A DNA stretch of 64,000 bases from Clostridiales bacterium (lineage in GTDB: Bacteria > Bacillota > Clostridia > Lachnospirales > Cellulosilyticaceae): contig DYCF01000001.1 in NCBI GenBank assembly GCA_019418225.1, positions 1-64,000 on the forward strand. The letters are read 5' to 3'. The notes under the pieces are model-generated. The model was given only the letters and a program-made list of their open reading frames with translations, ran no database searches and was not told the DNA's origin. The number at the start of each line of letters is the position of its first letter. The stretch's first letter is position 1. The translations under genes were made by a program, and so were the position numbers. This document shows, piece after piece, positions 37,011-45,131 of the stretch.

Positions 37011-37304
37011 TAAAAACTTAGTGTTTTATGACATAAAGTAGATAGAAAAAGGCAATTCGTGAGTATACGAATTGCCTTTTTTGCGCTTGAAAATATAAAA
37101 AGGGAACATAAATATTGCGTTTGGTCAAAACAGGAGTAATATTTCCTAACATGTCACAAATATTACAGAAAAATTACAATAATCAAATACGTATTGATTT
37201 TAGGACGAGTTGTATGTAAAATGTAATCAATTAAATGAATTAATTATTTTATTAATTGTTTAAGTAAATTAAAAAATTCAAATATAATAAGGGGGATTTC
37301 AAAA
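37011..37304 (+). promoter_or_regulatory. Paralog D terminator and paralog E promoter
   Basis: Terminator AAAAAGGCAATTCGT / ACGAATTGCCTTTTTT at 37046-37082. Boxes TCACA (37154), TTACA (37163) and TTACA (37174) precede TTGATT (37194-37199), 17 nt, TAAAAT (37217-37222). Ribosome binding site AAGGGGGAT. Confidence 0.82.
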
Positions 37305-39704
37305 ATGAAATTACGTCAAAAATTAGCAGTAGTTTTAGCTAGTGCTATGGCTGTAACAGCAGTACCAGTAGTAACAATGGCTGCTTCTACAAACAGCTTA
37401 ACAAAAGAAACTCTTAAAGTTAAAAAAGAAATTGGATTCTATGAAGCTTCAACAGCAAATGCATTAAGAGTAAAATTCACAGACCATATCAGTGGAGATG
37501 AAGTATTCTACTTAGATCTTGATAACGCTAAATGGGATGAAGATGTATTAAAAGAAGCAGCTAAAGCAAGTACTGACTTTAATGCAGTAGATGGAGGATA
37601 TGAATTTACTTCTAATGGTGCAAAAGTTGTATATGAAAGACAAAATGATGATACAATGAAAGTTACTGTTTCTGGTTTAACAGGTAGTGACCCAATTGTA
37701 CAACTTCCACTTTTTGCAAAAACTAAAGATGGTGATGCAAAAGTATCTGTTGTAAGTAAAGGTGGTTCAACAACTGTATCTCAAGGTACATTCGTATTCG
37801 CTACAACAGCAGAAAAGAAAATTTCATTAACAGTTGCTAATGATAAAACATTCTATACAAATGGTAAACTTGCTGATATCACAATTGAAGAAGCATACAA
37901 AGGTTCTTTAGCTGAAGGTGCTACATTCACAATCGAATTAGCAGATAGCGATTTCTACTTCACATCTGGAACATTCACATTAGAAGGAAAATACGGTTTC
38001 AGTGATTATGGTGAAAAACAAGTTTCTACTACTACAGATAAAGAGACAGTTGGACAAGCTGAAATCTCTAAAACAGATGATGGTAAAATCACAATCACAT
38101 TACCAAAAATGCCAAATGCAGCTACAGCTGGTACATTCATCCTTAAAGGACTTGAAGTTAAATCTACAAATAAAAAACCTGAAGAAGGCGACTTCCTTGT
38201 AGATATTAAAGGTGATGATTTAGTAGCAGAGAAAACAGATGTTAAAATCGCTAAAGTTTCTCAATACGGAATCTACCTTAAAATGAAAGATGACAAAGCT
38301 GAAGATGTAAAAGCTGGTCGTATTGAAGAAGTAGAATTCGAAATTGGTGAAAATGTAGAAGATAGTATGATCACAGGTCGTGATTTTGATATCACATTAG
38401 AAAATGGTCACTTTGACTACAAAAAAATGGTAAAAGATTACTTCAAAAAAGAATCAGATCTTTTAGATGCAGCAGGTGTTAAAACAGCTAGTGACTTAGA
38501 TGATGATGCTTACAAAAAAGCAGCAACAAAAATCAATTCATATTGGTTAGCACAATATATTATGGACAATGATGGTGACTGGAAAACAACAGATGCTACT
38601 CCAGGAGCTGATGATAAAAATGTATACTGTGAAGCTGAATTCGATGCAGATACAGATGGTAAAGCAATCGTAGAAACAATCACATTCACACTTGGTATGG
38701 AAGATGATGGAGATTTAGTTCAAAACAATGGTGACTGTGATAAAGTTAAATTCAAAACAAATATCTGTGTACCAGTAGATAACAAAGACAAAGAAAAAGT
38801 AACAATGAAAATTTCTGGTCGTGGTATCGAAAATGAAGCTACTACAACAGCTATCAATATCGTTAACCCATTCAATGTAACATTTGAACAAGCAGTTCTT
38901 AAAACAGGTCTTCAAGGCCAAGTAGCTGGTTCTATTGCATTAACAGAAACAGACAAAGATTGCTTCCAAAAAGGTGATATCACATTCAAAATCAAAAAAG
39001 ATGATGAAGATTTCGGTATCTACTTAACAGATGTAACTGTAGAAGTATCTGATGGATTAAAAGGAACAAAATCAGATGTAACAAAAGGTAGCGCTAAAAA
39101 TAATGCTAAAATCACATTAACATTAAACCGTGCTTCTAAAGAAGCTGCTACACTTACATTTAAAGATATGAAATTCACAACAGATAGAACTGTTCCAGAA
39201 GGAACATATGATCTTGAAATTGGTGGTACAGGTGTAGATGCAGATGGTCACACAATCACAGTTTCTGACTTCATCAAAATCTCTACAACAAATACACAAG
39301 ATATCACAGCAAACGGTTTAGCTAAAGGTACAGCTAAATTCGTAATCGGTGAAAGCAAATACACATTAAATGACAAAGAAGTAACAATGGATGCTCCATC
39401 TTACATTCAAGACCCAGGTTACACAATGGTTCCTGTAAGATACGTTGCAAATGCATTTGGTGTATCTGATGCTGATATCTTATTCGGTAAAGGTACTGTA
39501 ACAATCTTCGCTGGTGAAAGAACAATTTCTTTAACAACAGGAAGTAACATTGCAGTAGTAAATGGTAACAACGTAGCTATGGCTACAAAAGTAATCAACA
39601 AAGATGGTAGAACATATGTACCAGCTGGTCAAATCGCTAGCTTACTTGGTATCAAATCAGCTTGGGATTCATCATCTAAAACAGCTACATTTGAAAACAA
39701 CTAA
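37305..39704 (+). CDS. Stalk-domain surface protein, paralog E
   Basis: A 799-residue exported protein, very close to D at both ends (signal peptide, DHISGDEVFYLDLDNAKWDED; stalk domain about 677-799 with DPGYTMVPVRYVANAFGV and FAGERTISLTTGSN). The central insertion is longer than in D (about 370-490), includes WLAQYIMDNDGDWKTT and an acidic turn DADTDGKAIVE, and has several cysteines (CEAEF, NGDCDK, NICVPV). Codon use is strongly biased, suggesting abundant expression. Own promoter and terminator. Probably a surface-layer component. Confidence 0.85.
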   Translation: MKLRQKLAVVLASAMAVTAVPVVTMAASTNSLTKETLKVKKEIGFYEASTANALRVKFTDHISGDEVFYLDLDNAKWDEDVLKEAAKASTDFNAVDGGYEFTSNGAKVVYERQNDDTMKVTVSGLTGSDPIVQLPLFAKTKDGDAKVSVVSKGGSTTVSQGTFVFATTAEKKISLTVANDKTFYTNGKLADITIEEAYKGSLAEGATFTIELADSDFYFTSGTFTLEGKYGFSDYGEKQVSTTTDKETVGQAEISKTDDGKITITLPKMPNAATAGTFILKGLEVKSTNKKPEEGDFLVDIKGDDLVAEKTDVKIAKVSQYGIYLKMKDDKAEDVKAGRIEEVEFEIGENVEDSMITGRDFDITLENGHFDYKKMVKDYFKKESDLLDAAGVKTASDLDDDAYKKAATKINSYWLAQYIMDNDGDWKTTDATPGADDKNVYCEAEFDADTDGKAIVETITFTLGMEDDGDLVQNNGDCDKVKFKTNICVPVDNKDKEKVTMKISGRGIENEATTTAINIVNPFNVTFEQAVLKTGLQGQVAGSIALTETDKDCFQKGDITFKIKKDDEDFGIYLTDVTVEVSDGLKGTKSDVTKGSAKNNAKITLTLNRASKEAATLTFKDMKFTTDRTVPEGTYDLEIGGTGVDADGHTITVSDFIKISTTNTQDITANGLAKGTAKFVIGESKYTLNDKEVTMDAPSYIQDPGYTMVPVRYVANAFGVSDADILFGKGTVTIFAGERTISLTTGSNIAVVNGNNVAMATKVINKDGRTYVPAGQIASLLGIKSAWDSSSKTATFENN

Positions 39705-39944
39705 TTAGTAGCTAAATAACTTGTCTATACGGCATATCGTCGATATATCAAGGAAAAGGACGCTTCACGCTAAAGTGAAGCGTCTTTTTTGTTTTTTGCA
39801 GTTATGTTACAAAATGGTTAAAACTGGAAGTAACTCTTGAAAAAATAAATAGAAGTATTAGAATATAGTCAATTAAGTTAATAAATTAATTATTCAGATA
39901 TATAACTTAATTAGCTTATAAATTTTATTCAAGGGGGAGTTAAA
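39705..39944 (+). promoter_or_regulatory. Paralog E terminator and paralog F promoter
   Basis: Terminator GACGCTTCAC / GTGAAGCGTC with T6 at 39757-39790. Boxes TTACA (39807-39811) and TTAAA (39818-39822) precede TTGAAA (39837-39842), 16 nt, TAGAAT (39859-39864). Ribosome binding site CAAGGGGGAG. Confidence 0.75.
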
Positions 39945-42389
39945 ATGAAATTACATCAAAAATTAGCAGTAGTTTTAGCTAGTACTATGGCAATGACCGC
40001 AGTACCAGTGGTAACAATGGCTGCTTCAACAAATAGTTTAGCTAAAGAAACACTTAAAGTAAAAAAAGAGGCTAAGTTTACAGATTATGCAACAGCAAAT
40101 GCCTTAAAAGTTAAGTTTACAGACCACATTAGTGGAGATGAAATTTTTTACTTAGACCTTGACAATGCTAAATGGGATGAAGATACATTATGGGATGCAT
40201 CTCAATATGCAGAAAACAAATTTATAGCATATGATAAAGATGGAAATGTAACAGCTAACAAAGGAGATGTAGAGGAATATAAATACATCTACAATGGTAT
40301 TACTATTGCATTTGAAAGACAAAATGATGATACAATGAAGATTACCGTTTCAGGTTTACCATCATCAGGTGATCCAGTTGTTCAAATCCCAATCTTTGCA
40401 AAAGCTGATGATGGGGATGCAAAAATTAGTGTTGTAAGTAAAGGTGGCTCAACAACAGTATCTAAAGGTACATTCATATTTGCAACCACAGCAGAAAAGA
40501 AAATTTCAGTTAGTGCTGCGAATGACAAGACATTCTATACAGAAGGGTCTTTAAGTGATATTACTATTGAAGAAGCTTATAAAGGTGCTTTAAATGTAGA
40601 TGGTGGTACAACATTTACGATTGAATTAGATGATTCAGATTACTACTTCACAGGCGCTTTTGAATATGAATATAAATATGGCTTTAGTGGAGAGACAGCA
40701 AAAGTTACAGCAACAGTTGAAGACAAAGATGACGGTGTATTAAAAGTTACAATTCCAAAAATCACAGGTGATAGTGGCGGTACAATCATACTTAAAAACA
40801 TCAAAGTTAAATCTACAAACAAACATCCTGAAGAAGGTGATTTCCTTGTAGATATTAAAGGTGATGATTTAGTATCTGAGAAATCAGACCTTAAAGTAGC
40901 TACAGTATCAGAGTATGGCGTTTATGCTAAAATGAAGGATGAAAAAGCAGAAGACGTAAAAGCTGGACGTAAAGAAGAAGTTGAATTTGAAATCGGTGAA
41001 GCTGTAGAAGATAGTATGATTACAGGCCGTGAATTTGAAATGACATTAGATAATGGTCATTGGGATTACAAACAACTTGTTAAAGACTATGGTAGCAAGT
41101 TTGATGATGCAAAAGTTGATGGAAAAACATATGATTCAAGTAAAGACTACAGTGATGAAGACTATATGAGATGGGCAACTAAGATTGATTCATATTGGTT
41201 AGCACAACAACTTATGGATAATGATAGTGACTGGAAGACAACAAGTGGAATGCCATCAGGCACAGATAAACATACTTATTGCGAAGCTGAATTTGATACA
41301 GATAGTGATGGTTTAGCAATTCCAGAAACAATTAACTTTACATTAGGTGAGGATAAAGATGGTGATCTTATCCAAGATAATGATGATAATGATGTATTAA
41401 AATTCAAGACAAAGATTTGTGTACCAATTAATAATAAAGGCAAAGAAAAAGTAACACTTAAAGTAAGCGGTCGTGCTGTTGATAATGAAGCATCTACAAC
41501 AGTTATTAATATCATCAATCCATTTAATGTAACATATGAGCAAGCAGTACTTAAAACAGGTCTTCAAGGTCAAGTATCTGGCTCTGTAACCATTAAAGAA
41601 ACAGATAAGGATTGCTTACAAAAAGGTGATGTAACATTCAAGATTACAAAGGATGATGAAGACTTCAATATTTACTTAACAGATGCAACTGTTGAAGTAT
41701 CAGATGGATTAAAGGGTACAAAGACAGATATTACTAAGGGTAAGGCTTCATCAAATGCTAAAATTAACTTAACGTTAAATCGTTCATCTAAAGAAGCAGC
41801 TACAATTACATTCAAGAATATGACGTTCACTACAGATAGAACAGTTCCACAAGGAACATATGATCTTGAAATTAGCGGTTCAGCCATTGATGAAGATGCA
41901 GGTTGGGTAGAAGATAATAGTACGGTAGATAATCATAAAATAGTTATCAAAGACTTTATCAAGATTTCTACAACAAATACTCAAGACATTACAGCAAGTG
42001 GTTTAGCTAAAGGTACTGCTAAATTTGTAATCGGTGAAAGTAAGTATACATTAAATGAGCAAGAAGTAACAATGGATGCACCATCATATATCCAAGATCC
42101 TGGTTACACAATGGTTCCAGCAAGATATGTAGCACAAGCATTTGGTGTATCTGAAAAAGATATCTTATTTAATAAAGGTGTCGTTACAATTTTCGCTGGT
42201 GAAAGAACTATCAACCTTACAACAGGCAGCAATATTGCAGTAGTAAATGGTAATAGCTTCCCAATGGCTGCAAAAGTAGTTAACAAGAATGGTAGAACAT
42301 ATTTACCAGCTAGCCAAATTGCTAGTCTTCTCGGTATTCAATCTTCTTGGGATTCAGCTACAAAGACAGCTACATTTGAAAATAAATAA
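39945..42389 (+). CDS. Stalk-domain surface protein, paralog F
   Basis: An 814-residue exported protein of the D/E type: signal peptide MKLHQKLAVVLASTMAMTAV, DHISGDEIFYLDLDNAKWDED, a central insertion with WLAQQLMDNDSDWKTT, acidic turns DTDSDGLAIPE and DKDGDLIQDNDD, and a stalk domain about 692-814 (DPGYTMVPARYVAQAFGV, NGRTYLPASQIASLLGI). Codon use is mixed, less biased than D and E, so expression is probably lower or the copy is diverging. The promoter follows the shared layout with weaker boxes. Confidence 0.85.
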   Translation: MKLHQKLAVVLASTMAMTAVPVVTMAASTNSLAKETLKVKKEAKFTDYATANALKVKFTDHISGDEIFYLDLDNAKWDEDTLWDASQYAENKFIAYDKDGNVTANKGDVEEYKYIYNGITIAFERQNDDTMKITVSGLPSSGDPVVQIPIFAKADDGDAKISVVSKGGSTTVSKGTFIFATTAEKKISVSAANDKTFYTEGSLSDITIEEAYKGALNVDGGTTFTIELDDSDYYFTGAFEYEYKYGFSGETAKVTATVEDKDDGVLKVTIPKITGDSGGTIILKNIKVKSTNKHPEEGDFLVDIKGDDLVSEKSDLKVATVSEYGVYAKMKDEKAEDVKAGRKEEVEFEIGEAVEDSMITGREFEMTLDNGHWDYKQLVKDYGSKFDDAKVDGKTYDSSKDYSDEDYMRWATKIDSYWLAQQLMDNDSDWKTTSGMPSGTDKHTYCEAEFDTDSDGLAIPETINFTLGEDKDGDLIQDNDDNDVLKFKTKICVPINNKGKEKVTLKVSGRAVDNEASTTVINIINPFNVTYEQAVLKTGLQGQVSGSVTIKETDKDCLQKGDVTFKITKDDEDFNIYLTDATVEVSDGLKGTKTDITKGKASSNAKINLTLNRSSKEAATITFKNMTFTTDRTVPQGTYDLEISGSAIDEDAGWVEDNSTVDNHKIVIKDFIKISTTNTQDITASGLAKGTAKFVIGESKYTLNEQEVTMDAPSYIQDPGYTMVPARYVAQAFGVSEKDILFNKGVVTIFAGERTINLTTGSNIAVVNGNSFPMAAKVVNKNGRTYLPASQIASLLGIQSSWDSATKTATFENK

Positions 42390-42424
42390 TAGTTAGGTTA
42401 AAGAATAAGTTTTATAAATAGAGT

Positions 42425-42464
42425 AGGGTTGTTACATTAGCAATTAATGTAACAACCCTGTTTT
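42425..42464 (+). terminator. Terminator after paralog F
   Basis: Stem AGGGTTGTTACATTA / TAATGTAACAACCCT with a 5-nt loop and TTTTA after it. The rest of the 257-nt gap before paralog G shows no TTACA pair; AAAGGAGGAC is the ribosome binding site of G. Confidence 0.85.
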
Positions 42465-42646
42465 ATTGTGATGAATTATTAGGATGTTTTTTGGTTAATG
42501 TTTATGAAGTGAGTTTGAAAATAGATCTATGATGTTAATAAAATTGCGGTTTAATAAGCTAGTTTATTTATATGTACAAGTGTATAATATATAATGTAAA
42601 ATTTAAAAATGTTTAAATAAAAAGTGAATATACAAAGGAGGACATT

Positions 42647-45013
42647 ATGAGGGAGAGAAAGGTACAAGCATGGTTACTAGTAGTCATTATGATTTTTACC
42701 ACGATACAGTTTGATGTACAGGCAGCATCTGCTAATGGGTTAGCTAGGACAATGTTAAAGGTAGAAAAGAATCATGTGTTTAGAGACATAACCACGGCTA
42801 ATGCTTTAAGAATTACTTTTAAGGATACAGAAGGGCAGGATGAAGAATTTTATTTAGAGTTAACAAATTCTAAATGGAGTGAAGAGGCATTAACTGGTGC
42901 CTTTGGTGAGGCCGGTATGAAAGAAGGTAAACCAACATGGCAGTTTGAGCAAACGAGTGGGGTAGTGGGTGTGCCTAAAGCTAAGATAACCTATATTAAA
43001 GAGTCGGATAAAGTGATGAAAGTCCTTGTTGATGGAAGTACACTTAATGAGAAGGGGAGATATTCATTTCCTTTGTTGGTACAGGTTACAGATGCCTTAG
43101 CTACAGTAAGTTTACAAGGCGGCACGACGATTACAAGTGGTAAGTGGACGTTTGCAACGGTATCAGATAAACAAGCAAGTTGGGCACTAGGAACAGTTAA
43201 TACAATTGGTGTAAGTGGAAAATTAGCTGATTTAAAAATAGTAGAGGCCTATAAGGGTGCCATGAAGAAAGATGTTGAGTTTACATTAGAAATAGATAGC
43301 AGCGAATATGTATTTGATATATATGGCGAACATGTAAGTACGGAATATGATCAAAAAGGTTACACTACTTATAAAATTTCAGGAAAAGATTATGTAGAGT
43401 TTTTAAATGGATTTTATAATAAGGCAACTTATATTTATATGCTAGTTAATAATAGTGATAAGGGTATCGTGAAGGTTGTAATTCCAGGTATTAGTGGTGG
43501 GACAACAACTGGAACGGTTATGATTAAAAACTTGTATGTAAAGACTAAAGAAACAAAGCCTACAGAAGGAAATTTACTTGTAAATATTAATTCTGAGCAG
43601 TTATCGAATGCAAAAGATGGCGTTATTATGGCGAAGGTTGAGCAGTATGGAGCCTATGGCGAGATGTCAGGTAAGGCAGTAGAAGTAGGTGCTGGGCATA
43701 TTGAGGAGATTAACTTTGTAATGGGCGAGAAGGTAGATGATAGTTTTAGAGAAGGACGTACATTAAGTATGACTTTAGATACGGCCCAATTTGATTATCG
43801 CAGCTTATTAACTAAATATGGTGAGACTGGGAAAAAAGCTGAAGAGATACAGAAGATGACGGACGATGAAGTTTTAGCTTTAAATCCTCAGTTAAAGTTA
43901 GAGGCCCTCAAGAAGGATAAATACATACAGCTTGTAAATAATATTGAGCTTATTAGTGATATCGCCTTTGAAAAAGATGAAGAAGGAAAAATTAATCCAA
44001 GTAGCTTGGTGGTAACAATCGCCAAAGGGATTAGTGGCAATAATAAAGTAGACAGGGTAAGGTTTAAATTGCCGGTTTATGTACCTATTGAAAATAGGCA
44101 ACAGGGAAGTACTTTTATGACTATTGAAGGGCCGGCAGCAGAAGGTAGTAAGGTATTTCAGATTATATCTATTCGTAATCCAATTAATATTGTAACAGAG
44201 GGGGCTTCATTGAAGGTAGGGTTGCAGAATCAATATGCTGGTAAGATTACAATTACTGAAGTCCAAAATGGTATGTTACAAAGAGGAGAAATCTTATTTA
44301 AACTTGGTGATGAATATCAAGGGGTTATGCTTAAGGGAAGTAGCATGGAAATGCATACAGAAGGCGGCATTAAAGGTGTGAGAGCCAGTACATCTGAAGA
44401 AGATTGCTTCTTAGCATTGGTAACTCTTAAGGAAACGAAGGAAATTGGAAAGATTGAGATTGTTATGAATGAAGTAACAGTAGACCGCAGTGTGCCAGAA
44501 GGCAAGATTGATTTAGAAATTGGTGGTACGGCGATTGATGCATATGGTAAAAGTATTGTTATTGAAGACTTCTTTAATATAACGACTCAAAATACAGAAG
44601 ACATAGATTATAAAGGGCTAAGTAAAGAGACTTTGAGATTTATAATCGGTTCAATGAAAGCTTATAAGGGAAGTGAAGAAATCTTGATGGATATAGCACC
44701 CTATATTGAAGAACCGGGCTTTACAATGGTGCCTATACGTTATGTTGCGCAAGGATTTGGCTTAGCGGAACAAGATATTACTTATAATAAAGAACAAGGT
44801 ACAATTACGCTTTTTGCAGGTAATAGAATTATTCAGCTTACAAAAGGCAACAAACTTGCCATAGTAAATTCAGCACAAATAGAAATGCAGGTACCAGTTA
44901 TTATAAAAGAAGGTAGAACCTTTGTATCCGTAAGCGAAGTGGGCAAACTCCTTGGCGTAAAAGCCTCATGGAACAACACCACCAAAGAAGCAACCTTCCA
45001 ATACGGCGCTTAA
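42647..45013 (+). CDS. Divergent stalk-domain surface protein, paralog G
   Basis: A 788-residue exported protein, the most divergent long member. Signal peptide about 1-27 (WLLVVIMIFTTIQFDVQAAS), family segments ANGLARTMLKVEKN and EEFYLELTNSKWSEE, and a stalk domain about 661-788 (EPGFTMVPIRYVAQGFGL, FAGNRIIQLTKGNK, EGRTFVSVSEVGKLLGV). Codons are ordinary, unlike A, B, D and E. The last 40 coding bases turn C-rich (14 C, 6 G, versus 8 C and 18 G at 44101-44160), next to minus-oriented REP-like copies. Likely a minor surface protein. Confidence 0.83.
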   Translation: MRERKVQAWLLVVIMIFTTIQFDVQAASANGLARTMLKVEKNHVFRDITTANALRITFKDTEGQDEEFYLELTNSKWSEEALTGAFGEAGMKEGKPTWQFEQTSGVVGVPKAKITYIKESDKVMKVLVDGSTLNEKGRYSFPLLVQVTDALATVSLQGGTTITSGKWTFATVSDKQASWALGTVNTIGVSGKLADLKIVEAYKGAMKKDVEFTLEIDSSEYVFDIYGEHVSTEYDQKGYTTYKISGKDYVEFLNGFYNKATYIYMLVNNSDKGIVKVVIPGISGGTTTGTVMIKNLYVKTKETKPTEGNLLVNINSEQLSNAKDGVIMAKVEQYGAYGEMSGKAVEVGAGHIEEINFVMGEKVDDSFREGRTLSMTLDTAQFDYRSLLTKYGETGKKAEEIQKMTDDEVLALNPQLKLEALKKDKYIQLVNNIELISDIAFEKDEEGKINPSSLVVTIAKGISGNNKVDRVRFKLPVYVPIENRQQGSTFMTIEGPAAEGSKVFQIISIRNPINIVTEGASLKVGLQNQYAGKITITEVQNGMLQRGEILFKLGDEYQGVMLKGSSMEMHTEGGIKGVRASTSEEDCFLALVTLKETKEIGKIEIVMNEVTVDRSVPEGKIDLEIGGTAIDAYGKSIVIEDFFNITTQNTEDIDYKGLSKETLRFIIGSMKAYKGSEEILMDIAPYIEEPGFTMVPIRYVAQGFGLAEQDITYNKEQGTITLFAGNRIIQLTKGNKLAIVNSAQIEMQVPVIIKEGRTFVSVSEVGKLLGVKASWNNTTKEATFQYGA

Positions 45014-45018
45014 ATAAT

Positions 45019-45060
45019 ATAAAAAAACAGACGATATGAATATCATATCGTCTGTTTTTT
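45019..45060. terminator. Terminator after paralog G
   Basis: Stem AAAAAACAGACGATATGA / TCATATCGTCTGTTTTTT, perfect and AT-flanked, able to work on both strands for paralog G and the convergent sugar-transferase gene. Confidence 0.9.
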
Positions 45061-45062
45061 AG

Positions 45063-45129
45063 TTATAACATTAAAAATAGAGACCTGTCCCCAAGGTTAT
45101 AACATTAAAAATAGAGACCTGTCCCCAAT
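45063..45129 (-). repeat. REP-like array, two copies (-)
   Basis: Two minus copies with cores GAGACCTGTCCCCAA at about 45080 and 45115, separated by GGTTATAACATTAAAAATA. This is the last cluster of the element in the window; none is seen from 45.2 to 64 kb. Confidence 0.92.
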
Positions 45130-45131
45130 GT

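Noticed and set aside
35970..41420. DxDxDG turns as cellulosomal dockerin domains
   Set aside because: Dockerins have two such loops about 24 residues apart with conserved helices at a C-terminal position; here the turns are isolated inside a beta-rich protein.
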